Source: Acidobacteriaceae bacterium (GTDB lineage: Bacteria > Acidobacteriota > Terriglobia > Terriglobales > Acidobacteriaceae). Taken from it: a stretch of 64,000 bases of DNA. Shown piece by piece: positions 37,228 to 46,770 of this stretch. The stretch's first letter is position 1. Each line of letters begins with the position of its first letter. Below the pieces are notes generated by a model. That model saw nothing but the letters and a program-made list of their open reading frames with translations, was not told the DNA's origin and did no database searches. The stretch lies in assembly GCA_027306695.1 (NCBI GenBank), contig DAHUZH010000001.1:1-64000 (forward strand). The letters run 5' to 3'. Position numbers and translations under genes: made by a program.

Positions 37228-39882
37228 ATGAAAAATTTGCAAGTACAGACCTTTGCTCATTTTCTGTTGCAACTACAGCGTGCAGCTACGATTGCGCTCC
37301 TGGGATTGTCAAGCATTGGGGTTGGTTATGCAGCCAATAAGAATACTCCTGCAGCCACGGGTCGTACTGACTCAGTTGTGACCGGAGATGCTCGAGTAGA
37401 CAAGCTGCTCCTAGAAATGACGCTGGACGAAAAGATCGGCATGATTCATGGGATGCATGAAGATCCATCTACCTTTCAGGGGCAGGCTGGATATCTGCCA
37501 GGCATTCCCCGCCTGGGGATTCCTTCGCTGCGTCTCGCCGATGGCCCTCCTGGCATACTTACCCGCGTGCCTTCGACTGGCATGACCGCAACAATGGGAT
37601 TGGCTGCGACCTTTAGCCGCGAGGACGCTCGACAGAACGGCATTGTCATCGCTCGAGATGCGCACTCGCTCGGCATCGACGTTGTTCTCCAGCCTTTCAT
37701 CAACATGGATCGTGACCCGACGTTTGCGCGTGCCTACAATACGTTCGGTGAAGATCCATTATTGACAGGATTGATCGGCGCGGCAGAGATTCGCGGTATT
37801 CAAAGCCAGGGCATTATGGCCCAGGCGAAACACTATGTGGGCTATGACGGAGGAGGAGACGTCACCATAGGTCAGCAGACGCTTCATGAAATCTATGTTG
37901 CGCCGTTTGCTGCTGCTGTAGAGGCCGGTGTGTCGTCCATCATGTGTTCGTATAACAAGATCAACGGACTCTCTGCATGCGGAAATCCGGACACTCTTAC
38001 AACGATCCTTCGCGACCAGATCGGTTTTCGTGGCTTTGTGACCTCCGATTGGGGAGCGACACATGCCACAGACTTTATCAATGCTGGGATGGATCTAGAG
38101 ATGCCCGGTCCAATTCTTCCATCTCTGACCCATCAGACGCCTTCGTACTTTGCGTCTGATCTGCCAGAAAAAGATACAGCGAGAACTATGCGGCTTGCCG
38201 TACAGTCGGGCCAGGTGAGTGAAGCAACCATCACGCGGGCTGTAGGACGCATACTTTATGAAATGGATCGGTTCGGGCTGCTGAATGGAAAATCGAAGCA
38301 TGACATTACGTCGCTCGATACAGCCGCCGATGCGCCGGTCGTCGAAAAAACCGCCGAAGACGCGGCTGTATTATTGAAGAACGATCACGCCGCTCTACCG
38401 CTCACTAAACAGGATATTCACTCCCTCGCCTTCATCGGGCCGGGAGCAGGCCAGACGATTGCAATCGGAATTGCAGGAGAAAAGGCGGTGGGAATTCCTG
38501 CGCGAGAAGTTGGCACACTATATGCATTGAAGCGGGATACGGCAGGCAATCCAGATGCGCACATTACCTATGCTGTGGCCGATGACATGACTGGTGTTCC
38601 AATTCCAGCAAAATTTCTTACCCACAATGGTATGCCCGGACTACAGCGCAACTCGCCGTCGGGAAATCCGATGCAGACAGACGCAGAACTCAACTTCACG
38701 CAATCCAATGGCAAGTCACTGCCCGCAAACTCCACATGGACATGGGATGGAACTCTGACCATACCTTCGGATGGAAAGTACAGCTTGTATCTACAGAATC
38801 TCGGCTCCTATGCGACGTTGAAGCTGGATGGAAAAAGATTGACTGGCAACGCGCAAATGGTGATCCACGGAGATGTCACACAGGCTGGTCAGAACAATGT
38901 GCTTCCCACCAAGGACGGTCTGGATGATTTACGCGTCGAGATGGGATTGAAGGCTGGCCCACATACGATTGAAGTCTCGGTTGTGCCAGATACATCCAAC
39001 CAGCCCACGCAGATACGGTTGAACTGGATGACGCCCGAGCAGTGCAAGGCCGACTATGACTCCGCGATCGAGGCAGCCCGACATGCAACGATGGCAGTCG
39101 TCTTTGCGTGGAGCGCCGACAAACCTGTATTTCATCTACCCGGAGATCAGGACAAACTCATCGCGGACGTTAGCGTCGTCAACCCGAACACTGTTGTCGT
39201 GTTGAACGTCACGCAACCCATTGCCATGCCATGGCTATCGAAGGTCAAAGCTGTGCTGCTGACGTGGTATCCCGGAGATGAAGGTGGATGGGCAACTGCA
39301 AATCTGCTGCTCGGTAAGACGAGTCCTGCGGGCCGACTACCCTTCACCTGGCCGCTGCACTTGCAGCAGGGTGTCGCGAATGACCCTGCCCATCCTGACC
39401 GGTCCTCGCACCATGAAGGCAAAACCACTTATTCCGAAGGCATCTTCATGGGCTATCGCTGGTACGACCAGCAGAAAATCCAGCCACGGTATGCCTTTGG
39501 CTATGGCTTGTCTTACAGTTACTTTCAGTACTCCCAAATGAAAGTAGCGCGTGCTGACGACGGTGGACTGAACGTAAGCTTCAGCTTACGCAATGTGGGG
39601 CAGACCGCAAGCGATGAGGTTCCGCAAGTATATCTGGATGCACCGGGCCGGGAGCCTGGCAGAGATGCGCAGTTTGCGGTCCATGCATTGGCTGCCTTCG
39701 ATCGCGTCCACCTGGATGCCGGCCAGTCTCGGGAGATCGCCCTGCATGTGCAGTTGCGCGCATTACAGTATTGGTCTACCACCGCCAATCGATGGACGCT
39801 GGCCACCGGACAGCGCATCGTCCATGTTGGTGCGTCTTCACGCGACTTCCGACTGCAAGCTGCGACAGTTATCGCTCCTTGA
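37228..39882 (+). CDS. GH3 beta-glycosidase with PA14 insert, exported
   Basis: A long N-terminal leader with a hydrophobic stretch (TIALLGLSSIGVGYAA) indicates export. The 884 residues follow GH3 order: barrel domain (DEKIGMIHGMHED, LRLADGPPGI, QAKHYVGYDGG) with nucleophile Asp274 in GFVTSDWGATH, an alpha/beta sandwich (EDAAVLLKNDHAALPL, VFAWSADKPVFHLPGDQDKL), a PA14 domain inserted in it (about 475-610; TWTWDGTLTIPSDGKYSLYL, GPHTIEVSV), and a C-terminal fibronectin-like domain (SFSLRNVGQTASDEVPQVYL). PA14-containing GH3 enzymes act on beta-linked oligosaccharide ends, for example beta-glucosides or xylosides. The PA14 insert often restricts chain length. It is downstream of the receptor gene behind its own operator-like palindrome. 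Confidence 0.92.
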   Translation: MKNLQVQTFAHFLLQLQRAATIALLGLSSIGVGYAANKNTPAATGRTDSVVTGDARVDKLLLEMTLDEKIGMIHGMHEDPSTFQGQAGYLPGIPRLGIPSLRLADGPPGILTRVPSTGMTATMGLAATFSREDARQNGIVIARDAHSLGIDVVLQPFINMDRDPTFARAYNTFGEDPLLTGLIGAAEIRGIQSQGIMAQAKHYVGYDGGGDVTIGQQTLHEIYVAPFAAAVEAGVSSIMCSYNKINGLSACGNPDTLTTILRDQIGFRGFVTSDWGATHATDFINAGMDLEMPGPILPSLTHQTPSYFASDLPEKDTARTMRLAVQSGQVSEATITRAVGRILYEMDRFGLLNGKSKHDITSLDTAADAPVVEKTAEDAAVLLKNDHAALPLTKQDIHSLAFIGPGAGQTIAIGIAGEKAVGIPAREVGTLYALKRDTAGNPDAHITYAVADDMTGVPIPAKFLTHNGMPGLQRNSPSGNPMQTDAELNFTQSNGKSLPANSTWTWDGTLTIPSDGKYSLYLQNLGSYATLKLDGKRLTGNAQMVIHGDVTQAGQNNVLPTKDGLDDLRVEMGLKAGPHTIEVSVVPDTSNQPTQIRLNWMTPEQCKADYDSAIEAARHATMAVVFAWSADKPVFHLPGDQDKLIADVSVVNPNTVVVLNVTQPIAMPWLSKVKAVLLTWYPGDEGGWATANLLLGKTSPAGRLPFTWPLHLQQGVANDPAHPDRSSHHEGKTTYSEGIFMGYRWYDQQKIQPRYAFGYGLSYSYFQYSQMKVARADDGGLNVSFSLRNVGQTASDEVPQVYLDAPGREPGRDAQFAVHALAAFDRVHLDAGQSREIALHVQLRALQYWSTTANRWTLATGQRIVHVGASSRDFRLQAATVIAP

Positions 39883-39898
39883 GAGATGCAGGTTGGGC

Positions 39899-40831
39899 CT
39901 AGCGTTGTTCCATCATGTTCTCGATGGAACGCAGATACTCGCGATTCCTTCCAGCGCTTTCCTTCGGAGTGCCCATACCTGGCAGAACATCCTGCTCGGC
40001 AAGGACATACCCGTCGTAATGATTGGATTTCAGCCACCGCAGCATTGCGGGAAAGTCCACCGAGCCGTTGCCAAGCTCGCAGAAGACCCCGCAGCGCAAT
40101 GCCTGAAAATAGTCCCATTGCTCCGCTCGTGCCCGGTTTGCCACCTGCGGCTGATGGTCCTTGCAATGGATGTACCACACACGCTCCTTAAAGCGTTCCA
40201 ATCCTTGAACCACATCGCAGTTGGCCGCCCCGTAAGCGTAATGTGCACTGTCAAATACCAGGCCGATCAGTTCCGGGTCAGTCAACTCTAGGAATCGCGT
40301 GATCTCTTCCGGCGTCTCGACATATCCGGCGCAGTGGTGGTGAAAAGCAGCCCGCAGTCCAGTCTCCTCCCAGACCGCGTGGGCGATTTGGTTGGCACCT
40401 TCGGTAAATGTCCGCCATTGCAGCGGAGTGAGGCCCAACTCAGGAGTGATCCTTCCGGCATTGGCGATTCGTTCTGGAACGGTGGCATTGTTATCCAACA
40501 GCACCAGATAGGGTTTGGGATCGGTAGCAACGGCCGCCAGCAGGCGCGCTGTGGTGAGTGCGTTAGAGACGCCCGCTGTATGGGCATCTCGGTCCTTCAA
40601 GGCCACGCACGCTATGCCCGCAAGCATGACCAGACTGCGCTTGCCGAGTTCGGCTTTCAGCCGCTCTGGATCGGTGGGCATATATCCCCACGCGCCCAGC
40701 TCAGTGCCGGTGTAGCCTGTCTCGACCAGTTCATCGAGCATGTATCCGTACTCGATTTGCGATTTGCTGCTTTCATCAAATTCCAGTATGCTCCATGAGC
40801 AAGGAGCATTACCAACGCGCAGGCTTGTCAT
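39899..40831 (-). CDS. Xylose-isomerase-like TIM-barrel (IolE/sugar epimerase superfamily)
   Basis: The 310-residue product reads as an AP-endonuclease-2-type TIM barrel: VGNAPCSWSILEFDES start, GYTGTELGAWGYM, AAFHHHCAGYVETPEEI with metal-type His and Glu, LIGLVFDSAHYAYG, YIHCKDHQP and YVLAEQDVLPG near the end. This resembles inosose dehydratase (IolE) and hydroxypyruvate-isomerase-like proteins. The superfamily also contains 3-oxo-isoapionate decarboxylase (OiaC), which would fit the apiose theme, but I cannot tell these apart. It lies 63 bases downstream of the DUF5060 glycosidase gene on the same strand and is convergent with GH3. Confidence 0.8.
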   Translation of the reverse strand: MTSLRVGNAPCSWSILEFDESSKSQIEYGYMLDELVETGYTGTELGAWGYMPTDPERLKAELGKRSLVMLAGIACVALKDRDAHTAGVSNALTTARLLAAVATDPKPYLVLLDNNATVPERIANAGRITPELGLTPLQWRTFTEGANQIAHAVWEETGLRAAFHHHCAGYVETPEEITRFLELTDPELIGLVFDSAHYAYGAANCDVVQGLERFKERVWYIHCKDHQPQVANRARAEQWDYFQALRCGVFCELGNGSVDFPAMLRWLKSNHYDGYVLAEQDVLPGMGTPKESAGRNREYLRSIENMMEQR

Positions 40832-40894
40832 ATCTCCTTGCCTCCATCCGATCCAGAATTGTCCAGCCTTACACTCTACTGTGATCGTAAGAAT

Positions 40895-42562
40895 CTATCT
40901 GGCTTGCAAAAGAATGGCCCAATCGTGACCATCCGGCGCGTCCAGGGAGGTCCATGAAGGACCCTCCACCGATGGGAGCGGAATTTTCTGGCCGCTCAGT
41001 GCACTGAACCAATAGCCCTGGTAGTGGCCGGATTGAAGCTGTACGGTGACTTTGTCTGCATGTGGAAGATAGATGGCGTAAATCTTGCCTGGTTCCGCAA
41101 GACAGTAGTTCCCGTTGTTTACCAGCTCATCGTGAGGGTTTGTCTTCCACCAATCGAAACTGGTGAAGAAGTCCACCATGTGGCCGTAACCAAGGAACAT
41201 CGTCATGGTGTCATCGCCGCGGCCATTCATCCAGCCGCCGCCGGTGTCGGGCCAGATGTTCGTGCCTCGTTTTGCTGTTTCCCCGGAGGTCTGATAGCCA
41301 CCCGCCATCACAATGTCCCATGCGGTGCGACGCAGTACATCGGCGGAATCGGACCTAGGAGCCGCCCAAGAGGGATAGTGGTTTTCATATCCATATTCCT
41401 CGTTGGTCTGAGGAATAATGCGGCCTGCTTTTTTCTGTAGCTTGCGCGATTCCAACATCAGGTTGTGCTGGTCGCGCGACCAGTCCTGATAAGAAGTGAA
41501 TCCAAACCAGCTCGAAGCTCGATCCTGATAAATAATTTTTGTCGGATGGCTGGTCGCCAGGTGATGATATGGGTCCCATTGCTCCAGCAGCATGCCAGTC
41601 TTATGCGTCCAGGCCTCATCGCGGTAGCTGTTCAGGTCATCACCCAGGTCCCAGGTAATGTTGGAGAAGCCGCCAAAGCGCGCAACGGCATACTGGATGT
41701 AACGATATTCATCCTCGCTGCCGGCTGCCGGATGGATTTTGCCGTCGTTCATATCGAGAACAACAGAGATAATCATGTTCCTGTCGCGCGCATAGCGAAG
41801 CATACGGTCGAACTTCTGCCAATACGACACATTGAAGCGGCTGTAATCGAAGCCTGGATGGGTAAAGTCTTCTGTATCGACGGCTGGCCACGGTGTTAGA
41901 AAGACGGTCCAGTTAGCGCCGATCATGACCGGTTCGCCATAGAAGACATTGGTCCTTCCCGCTAACGCCACGCGGATGCGATTGACCTTCAGCCGGTGAA
42001 GACGGTCGATGCTGTATTGAATCGTGCGTTCATCGCGCCAGCCCATCAGCCAGAAAGCGGTTGTTCCATTGAAGAAATAGTGCTGGCCTGTGCCTTCCCA
42101 GATAAAGTGCCACGGATATTTTGGATCGTCGCGCAATATACCCAAGCGATGCGCATCGACCGCGCGCAAAGTTCCCGTGGAGGTTCTTTGAAATTTTCCT
42201 TGGCGATAAATGACGGAGTATTTGTACTCTCCGGCGCGGGGCGGCATAAAACGAATCCTGAATATACTGCCGTCCGTGGAGTCGCAAAATCCGACGATGT
42301 TCCAGTGCCCACTGCCATCGGCAGCGTCGAACGAACCAGTCAGTGTGGCGTCTTCAAATGGATTGGCTGCGTCGGGAGAAAGCACGGTCGCTGTGATTTC
42401 CGTGTAGTCGTAGACTTCCACCTGGGCAGGAGGTGTGGAATACGCGACTGCCTTCGGAGATGCCATGCAGTTTGTGGCGATGGCGAACGCCGCAACTGTC
42501 AGCGAAATTCCGAGAGGATATGCGAAGCGAGAGTGGATGCGTTCGATTGAAGGAATTCTCAT
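40895..42562 (-). CDS. Secreted DUF5060/DUF4038 glycosidase
   Basis: The 555-residue protein has a signal peptide (LGISLTVAAFAIATNCMASP), a DUF5060 beta-sandwich (about 45-120; VEVYDYTEITATV, RFMPPRAGEYKYSVIYRQGK), a DUF4038-type TIM barrel (about 140-450; FFNGTTAFWLMGWRDERTIQ, NMIISVVLDMNDGK, PQTNEEYGYENH with a candidate catalytic Glu) and a C-terminal beta domain of the DUF5605 kind (VTVQLQSGHYQGYWFSALSG). Similar enzymes act on rare linkages in plant and algal glycans, but no activity can be assigned. It is the second DUF4038-type enzyme in the window; the two share only the barrel. Confidence 0.8.
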   Translation of the reverse strand: MRIPSIERIHSRFAYPLGISLTVAAFAIATNCMASPKAVAYSTPPAQVEVYDYTEITATVLSPDAANPFEDATLTGSFDAADGSGHWNIVGFCDSTDGSIFRIRFMPPRAGEYKYSVIYRQGKFQRTSTGTLRAVDAHRLGILRDDPKYPWHFIWEGTGQHYFFNGTTAFWLMGWRDERTIQYSIDRLHRLKVNRIRVALAGRTNVFYGEPVMIGANWTVFLTPWPAVDTEDFTHPGFDYSRFNVSYWQKFDRMLRYARDRNMIISVVLDMNDGKIHPAAGSEDEYRYIQYAVARFGGFSNITWDLGDDLNSYRDEAWTHKTGMLLEQWDPYHHLATSHPTKIIYQDRASSWFGFTSYQDWSRDQHNLMLESRKLQKKAGRIIPQTNEEYGYENHYPSWAAPRSDSADVLRRTAWDIVMAGGYQTSGETAKRGTNIWPDTGGGWMNGRGDDTMTMFLGYGHMVDFFTSFDWWKTNPHDELVNNGNYCLAEPGKIYAIYLPHADKVTVQLQSGHYQGYWFSALSGQKIPLPSVEGPSWTSLDAPDGHDWAILLQAR

Positions 42563-42693
42563 TCTTCCTGTTCCAGAAAAAATATGCGCACAGAAGTAAA
42601 TGCCGCCAGCTTAAACTGCCGTGCTCCCACAATCTATAGCAATCGGACGATTTTCTCTTGTAGACCTACGAGAGCTTGCAGGAAGCGAGCCGA

Positions 42694-43815
42694 TTATATG
42701 ACCCTGCTCCGTCCAGGATGCATCTCAATTTGACCTGCAATGTCGGTGTGGGGAAGCGCGAGGCCGCCTTTTTCCCATGGCGACTGGTCTCGAAAACGTC
42801 TCCGGTAAGCTGCCGGAGTCATTCCAACCAGCTTTTGAAACACAGTCCCGAAGTAGCTCTGGTCGCAGAACCCAACCTCCTGGCTGATGCCGGACATGGT
42901 TTCGTCGGTCGTGGCCAGCAGTACCTGCGAACGCTCCACACGGAAATGGTTCAAGTATTTGATGAACGACTGGCCGGTCACGCGCTTGAAGAAACTCATA
43001 AAATGCGACTCGCTCATTCCGCAGATGCGTGCGGCTTCGCGCACCTGGATCGGATTGCCGCAGTTGTTCCCTAGGAACTGAAAGAGCGGATGCAGTCGGT
43101 CGATGTCACGCTGCTGACGCTGGAAAGTTTCGATCGTTCCGGCGTAGGAAGAGTACTGGTTCACCAGCAGGACCAGCGCCATTTTGAGATAGGTCCTGAT
43201 CGTCAACCGGGCACGAGGCGACGAGGCCGGTGTTTCTGCGCGAATGCGTCGCATCCATTCAAATACCTGCGCCGGCACACCAGTTTCCGCCGGCACAATA
43301 TGAGGGAACTTTGCATCCTGAAGTAAAAATGGAGTTAGATATTCGGCGCTATCGCTGCTGCCATCGCAACGAATCAAGTCTGGCTCAAAGAAAAGCGCGG
43401 TCATCGTAACAGGAGAATGCGAGCGGCATTCCAGACGATGATAGACAGTGCTGCCGATGATTGCCAGATCGCCCTCGTGGAAAGGAAGCAGTCTGTCCTG
43501 AATATGATATTCCGCCGAACCTGAACATAAATACAGCACCTCAAAATAACTGTGACGGTTCATACGGACGTTGCGTCGCCGATCGCCTGACAAAAACAAT
43601 ACATCCAGGGGGAAGGACGTATCGAAGGGCCACGCATGAATTCCCTCGGCGTTGATCTGAGGCTCAACGAGAAGAAACTCGTCTTCGCAAGACTTCTTCG
43701 GCACATGTACCCGGTTTGTCTTGCCCGGGCGACGGCGCACGACAGACGCATGGGTATGCAGCCGTTCGACGCTTATACTGGAGATCGATTCAAAAGATTG
43801 CTTCCACATGTCCAT
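42694..43815 (-). CDS. AraC-family regulator with cupin-like N-domain
   Basis: The ATG at 43815 (MDMWKQSFESIS) is taken, giving 373 residues; the frame opens further upstream at 43866. An N-terminal cupin-type effector domain (RRNVRMNRHSYFEVLYLCSG, FHEGDLAIIGSTVYHRLEC) is followed by two helix-turn-helix motifs (IQVREAARICGMSESHFMSF and MSGISQEVGFCDQSYFGTVF, with the AYRRRF ending). It lies 78 bases downstream of the lsrF-operon on the same strand and is its likely activator, with the neighbouring DUF5060 gene as another candidate target. Confidence 0.88.
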   Translation of the reverse strand: MDMWKQSFESISSISVERLHTHASVVRRRPGKTNRVHVPKKSCEDEFLLVEPQINAEGIHAWPFDTSFPLDVLFLSGDRRRNVRMNRHSYFEVLYLCSGSAEYHIQDRLLPFHEGDLAIIGSTVYHRLECRSHSPVTMTALFFEPDLIRCDGSSDSAEYLTPFLLQDAKFPHIVPAETGVPAQVFEWMRRIRAETPASSPRARLTIRTYLKMALVLLVNQYSSYAGTIETFQRQQRDIDRLHPLFQFLGNNCGNPIQVREAARICGMSESHFMSFFKRVTGQSFIKYLNHFRVERSQVLLATTDETMSGISQEVGFCDQSYFGTVFQKLVGMTPAAYRRRFRDQSPWEKGGLALPHTDIAGQIEMHPGRSRVI

Positions 43816-43893
43816 TACACACCCCATATAAATTTGTGCAGGTTCACTACGCCATTCCGACGGCAAACCAACACTGCGAGGTCAAGGCCAGCA

Positions 43894-44205
43894 CTAGGGA
43901 AGGACCTCTTCATAGAGCTTCACCTCAAAGGATTCCACCAGTACAGGGCGGACTTCGTCGAAAAAATGCTTGATGTAAGGCATGGCGCAATGCTTCTGAA
44001 AGATTTCATTGTCCTGCCACTTTTCAATAAAGCTGATTCGTCGCGGGTCATCGGTCCGCTGGTTCAGTTCATAGCGAATACAACCTGGCTCCTGGTGCGT
44101 CGGGCGAATCAAAGAATGCAGCGCCGCCATCAGGGCATCGGTCTCACCTTCAATCGCGAAGAATTCCGCGATACAGACGACTTGCGTAGTATTTTTCCTG
44201 ACCAT
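43894..44205 (-). CDS. ABM-domain protein, LsrG/YgiN-like
   Basis: The 103-residue product is a single antibiotic-biosynthesis-monooxygenase fold: VVCIAEFFAIEGETDALMAAL, PGCIRYELNQRTDDP, SFIEKWQDNEIFQKH and the conserved HxxxPYIKHFF. It starts two bases after the lsrF stop. In enteric bacteria the same neighbour is LsrG, the isomerase that prepares phospho-AI-2 for LsrF, and LsrG is also an ABM fold. An equivalent isomerase role here is inferred from position; the sequence itself is as close to YgiN-type quinol monooxygenases. Confidence 0.75.
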   Translation of the reverse strand: MVRKNTTQVVCIAEFFAIEGETDALMAALHSLIRPTHQEPGCIRYELNQRTDDPRRISFIEKWQDNEIFQKHCAMPYIKHFFDEVRPVLVESFEVKLYEEVLP

Positions 44206-44207
44206 AT

Positions 44208-45098
44208 TTACCTGCCCACTGGAATGTTTTTGAGAGAAAGATAGAGGTCGTAGGCCTTTTCAGGCTTTTCGTCTTCGTGGACGACTGCGCGCACTGCCTG
44301 GATCATTGCCTGCGGAGCATTGCTCTGGAAGATGTTGCGCCCCATGTCCACGCCGGCAGCACCTTCCTGGATCGCGGAGTAGGCCATCTTCAGCGCGTCC
44401 AACTCCTCCAGTTTTTTTCCGCCTGCAATCACCAGTGGTACCGGACAGGCCGCAGCCACGCGAGCAAAGCCCTTTTCGCAATAGTAGGTTTTTACGAAGT
44501 GCGCACCCATTTCCGCACAAATCCGCGTGGCCAGGCCAAGATATTTGGCGTCTCGAACCAGTTCTTTTCCCACACCTGTAACGCCCATGGTGGGAATGCC
44601 GTGACGGTTTCCGGCATCGACAACTTTGGCCAGATTGCCGATCGACTGATGTTCATGTACACCGCCCACGTAGACCTGCACAGCAAGCGCGGAGGCATTC
44701 AGTCGTACCGCATCTTCTATATCGACGGCGACCAACTCGTTGGACAGTTCCTTCAAAATGCTTTGGCCTCCGGTTGCGCGAAGCACGACAGGCCGGGACA
44801 TTTCGGGCGGAATCGAACTGCGCAACGCTCCCCGCGTAATCATCAGAGCGTCCGCGTAGGCTACTAGAGGAACGACGGTAATGTCGATGCGTTCCAGGCC
44901 TGTGGTTGGCCCCTGGAAGTAGCCGTGATCGACCGCCAGCATCACAGTCCTGTTGTCGTGCGGGATGAAGATTCGCGCCAGGCGGTTCTTCATCCCCCAG
45001 TCCAGCGCATTGCTGCCTTTCAGCCCATAAGCTGCGTTGCGATGCGGCGTGTCGAGGTGATAGTTTTTACCATCCTGAATGTCGTCGAGATCTGCCAT
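44208..45098 (-). CDS. lsrF: LsrF-type thiolase (DeoC/FbaB aldolase family)
   Basis: The 296-residue sequence agrees with Escherichia coli LsrF almost without gaps from memory: MADLDDI at the start, [50 protein letters not shown], and the catalytic Lys203 in KTYYCEKGF, followed by [14 protein letters not shown] and [11 protein letters not shown]. LsrF transfers an acetyl group from 3-hydroxy-2,4-pentadione-5-phosphate to CoA, giving DHAP and acetyl-CoA. Here it follows DhaL by two bases and precedes the ABM gene by two, within a transporter-lactonase-kinase operon. No lsrACDB, lsrR or FGGY-type lsrK is present, so its substrate may differ from AI-2. Confidence 0.88.
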   Translation of the reverse strand: MADLDDIQDGKNYHLDTPHRNAAYGLKGSNALDWGMKNRLARIFIPHDNRTVMLAVDHGYFQGPTTGLERIDITVVPLVAYADALMITRGALRSSIPPEMSRPVVLRATGGQSILKELSNELVAVDIEDAVRLNASALAVQVYVGGVHEHQSIGNLAKVVDAGNRHGIPTMGVTGVGKELVRDAKYLGLATRICAEMGAHFVKTYYCEKGFARVAAACPVPLVIAGGKKLEELDALKMAYSAIQEGAAGVDMGRNIFQSNAPQAMIQAVRAVVHEDEKPEKAYDLYLSLKNIPVGR

Positions 45099-45100
45099 GA

Positions 45101-45751
45101 TTAAGTTCGCCTTTCTTGTAAGAGTCCTTCATGAAATCCACGGAACAGCAATGCGATGGAAACCGCGCCCGGGTCTGGAGAACCAAGGGTCTTTTCTCCA
45201 ACGAATTTCGCGCGTCCAAAACGTGCGACAAGATTTTTTGTAGAGTCCGCTCCAGCCTGGGCCGCCGTGGCCGCCTCTTCCATCGCTTGCATTACATTTT
45301 TATCGAGCGAAGCCATCGTGCGAAAGGCGCTTACTGCCGGATCGAGCGCATCCATCATGGTTTTGTCTCCTGGCTTTGCGCGACTCACTTTCGCAATCGC
45401 ACGCAGGCCCCCCTCGAACGCACGGGCCAGTTCGCGGCAATCTATGGATTTCTTGTCCGCAGCCGCATCGCCCATGCCGCTAAAAAAAGTGCCGAGCAGG
45501 GCGCTGGACGCGCCGCCATCTACTCCCATTACACTCCAGCCGAGATCGCGCAGCAGGGAACCCAAATTCTCTGTCGAGTCAGAATGTGAAGCCTCCTCCA
45601 TACATTGCACCACACGCAGCATGGTCGAGCCATGATCGCCATCCCCTGCCACTGAATCCAACTGCGAAAGATACTCGTGCTGCTCGCGAATCTTTCTCGC
45701 GGCTGCGGCGAACATCTGCGTCAGCTCGAATTTTCCGATCTCCTCAGTCAT
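45101..45751 (-). CDS. DhaL-type kinase subunit
   Basis: The ATG at 45751 ([18 protein letters not shown]) overlaps the DhaK-like stop by four bases (ATGA), so this start is favoured over the open frame at 45790. The 216 residues contain the nucleotide and Mg-binding loop [16 protein letters not shown], the [19 protein letters not shown] helix pair, [11 protein letters not shown] and [17 protein letters not shown]. DhaL subunits bind ADP/ATP and phosphorylate the substrate held by DhaK. No DhaM phosphotransferase gene is present, suggesting direct ATP use, as in erythrulose kinases. Confidence 0.88.
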   Translation of the reverse strand: MTEEIGKFELTQMFAAAARKIREQHEYLSQLDSVAGDGDHGSTMLRVVQCMEEASHSDSTENLGSLLRDLGWSVMGVDGGASSALLGTFFSGMGDAAADKKSIDCRELARAFEGGLRAIAKVSRAKPGDKTMMDALDPAVSAFRTMASLDKNVMQAMEEAATAAQAGADSTKNLVARFGRAKFVGEKTLGSPDPGAVSIALLFRGFHEGLLQERRT

Positions 45752-46767
45752 CTGGTCACAAAGTAAGGCGCATTCGACGGTGCATCCCACAGGCGGACCA
45801 ACTCAGTATCCATGCGGGCGATCATAATTTGAAAGCCGGCCTGCTCCTGGGTCGTGATAAATTCGCCGACGGCACTACGGACAAGATTGATATTTCTTGC
45901 TTTCAAAATTTTGGACACAGCCCGGAAGACGATCCACAGTTCCATCAGCGTTGTGGCCCCGGAGCCATTGAGAACGACCAGCAGGTTTTCGCCTGCGGCC
46001 ACGCCTAGATTTTCCAGCAGCATGTCCAGCATGATGCCGGCAGTCTCGTCCGCCGACTTCATCTTCATGCGGCCGGTTCCGGCCTCGCCGTGCTGGCCCA
46101 TGCCAATTTCCATTTCGTCGTCGCCCAGCTCGAAGATGGTGTGGCCCGTGGAAGGATGCGTCGCGGTGCGCAATGCGACCGCCAGCGAGCGCGTGTTCTC
46201 CTCCATTTTTTGCGCGATGCGCAGGCATTCATCGAGCGAGTCGCCTTGTTCCGCCACTGCTCCAGCAACCTTATAAACCGCCATGCACCCGACCAGTCCG
46301 CGGCGGTCATTCGCGCTGTCCGAATTCTGTCCGTAGGAAATTCCGTCTCGGGTCAGCACCATCTGCACCGGGATATTGTTTTTTTTGGCGGCTTGCATCG
46401 TGATGTTTGCAGAGAGTACATCTCCCGCGTGGTTCAGCACGACGAGCAGCACTCCGGGCGAGTCTTTCGCAGCCATTTGAATCGCTTCGATACATCGAGG
46501 TGCGCCCGGGGCCGCAAAAATTTCTCCCGTCACGCTGTAGTCGAGCATTCCTTCGCCGACGAAACCGCTCAGGCCAGGTTCATGCCCGCTGCCGCCAAGC
46601 GTAACCAGCCGCACTTTGCCTGCGGCCTTCGGCACGGCGCGCGCGACGATATTGGTTCCGACAAGCCGCACCTGACGCGGAAAAGCGAGCGCCAGACCCT
46701 CCAGCAGTTCGGGCAACAGATGGTGCGGATCGTTGATAAATTTCTTCATTTGCATCGTTAAAGCCAT
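45748..46767 (-). CDS. DhaK-type kinase subunit (hydroxyketone-binding)
   Basis: The 339 residues match DhaK: MKKFINDPHHLLPELLEGLA, TLGGSGHEPGLSGFVGEGMLD, LNHAGDVLSANI, and the covalent substrate histidine H226 in EIGMGQHGEAG. DhaK binds hydroxyketones as a hemiaminal with this His. ATGs at 46755 and 46749 are alternative starts. The partner DhaL overlaps by four bases, and the LsrF thiolase follows. L- or D-erythrulose, dihydroxyacetone or a deoxy-diketose are the possible substrates; the LsrF partner favours an unusual five-carbon ketose. Confidence 0.88.
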   Translation of the reverse strand: MALTMQMKKFINDPHHLLPELLEGLALAFPRQVRLVGTNIVARAVPKAAGKVRLVTLGGSGHEPGLSGFVGEGMLDYSVTGEIFAAPGAPRCIEAIQMAAKDSPGVLLVVLNHAGDVLSANITMQAAKKNNIPVQMVLTRDGISYGQNSDSANDRRGLVGCMAVYKVAGAVAEQGDSLDECLRIAQKMEENTRSLAVALRTATHPSTGHTIFELGDDEMEIGMGQHGEAGTGRMKMKSADETAGIMLDMLLENLGVAAGENLLVVLNGSGATTLMELWIVFRAVSKILKARNINLVRSAVGEFITTQEQAGFQIMIARMDTELVRLWDAPSNAPYFVTR

Positions 46768-46770
46768 CCT

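Noticed and set aside
44208-45098. A full AI-2 quorum-sensing (lsr) operon
   Set aside because: LsrF and an ABM neighbour are present, but lsrA, lsrB, lsrC, lsrD, lsrR and an FGGY-type lsrK are all absent.
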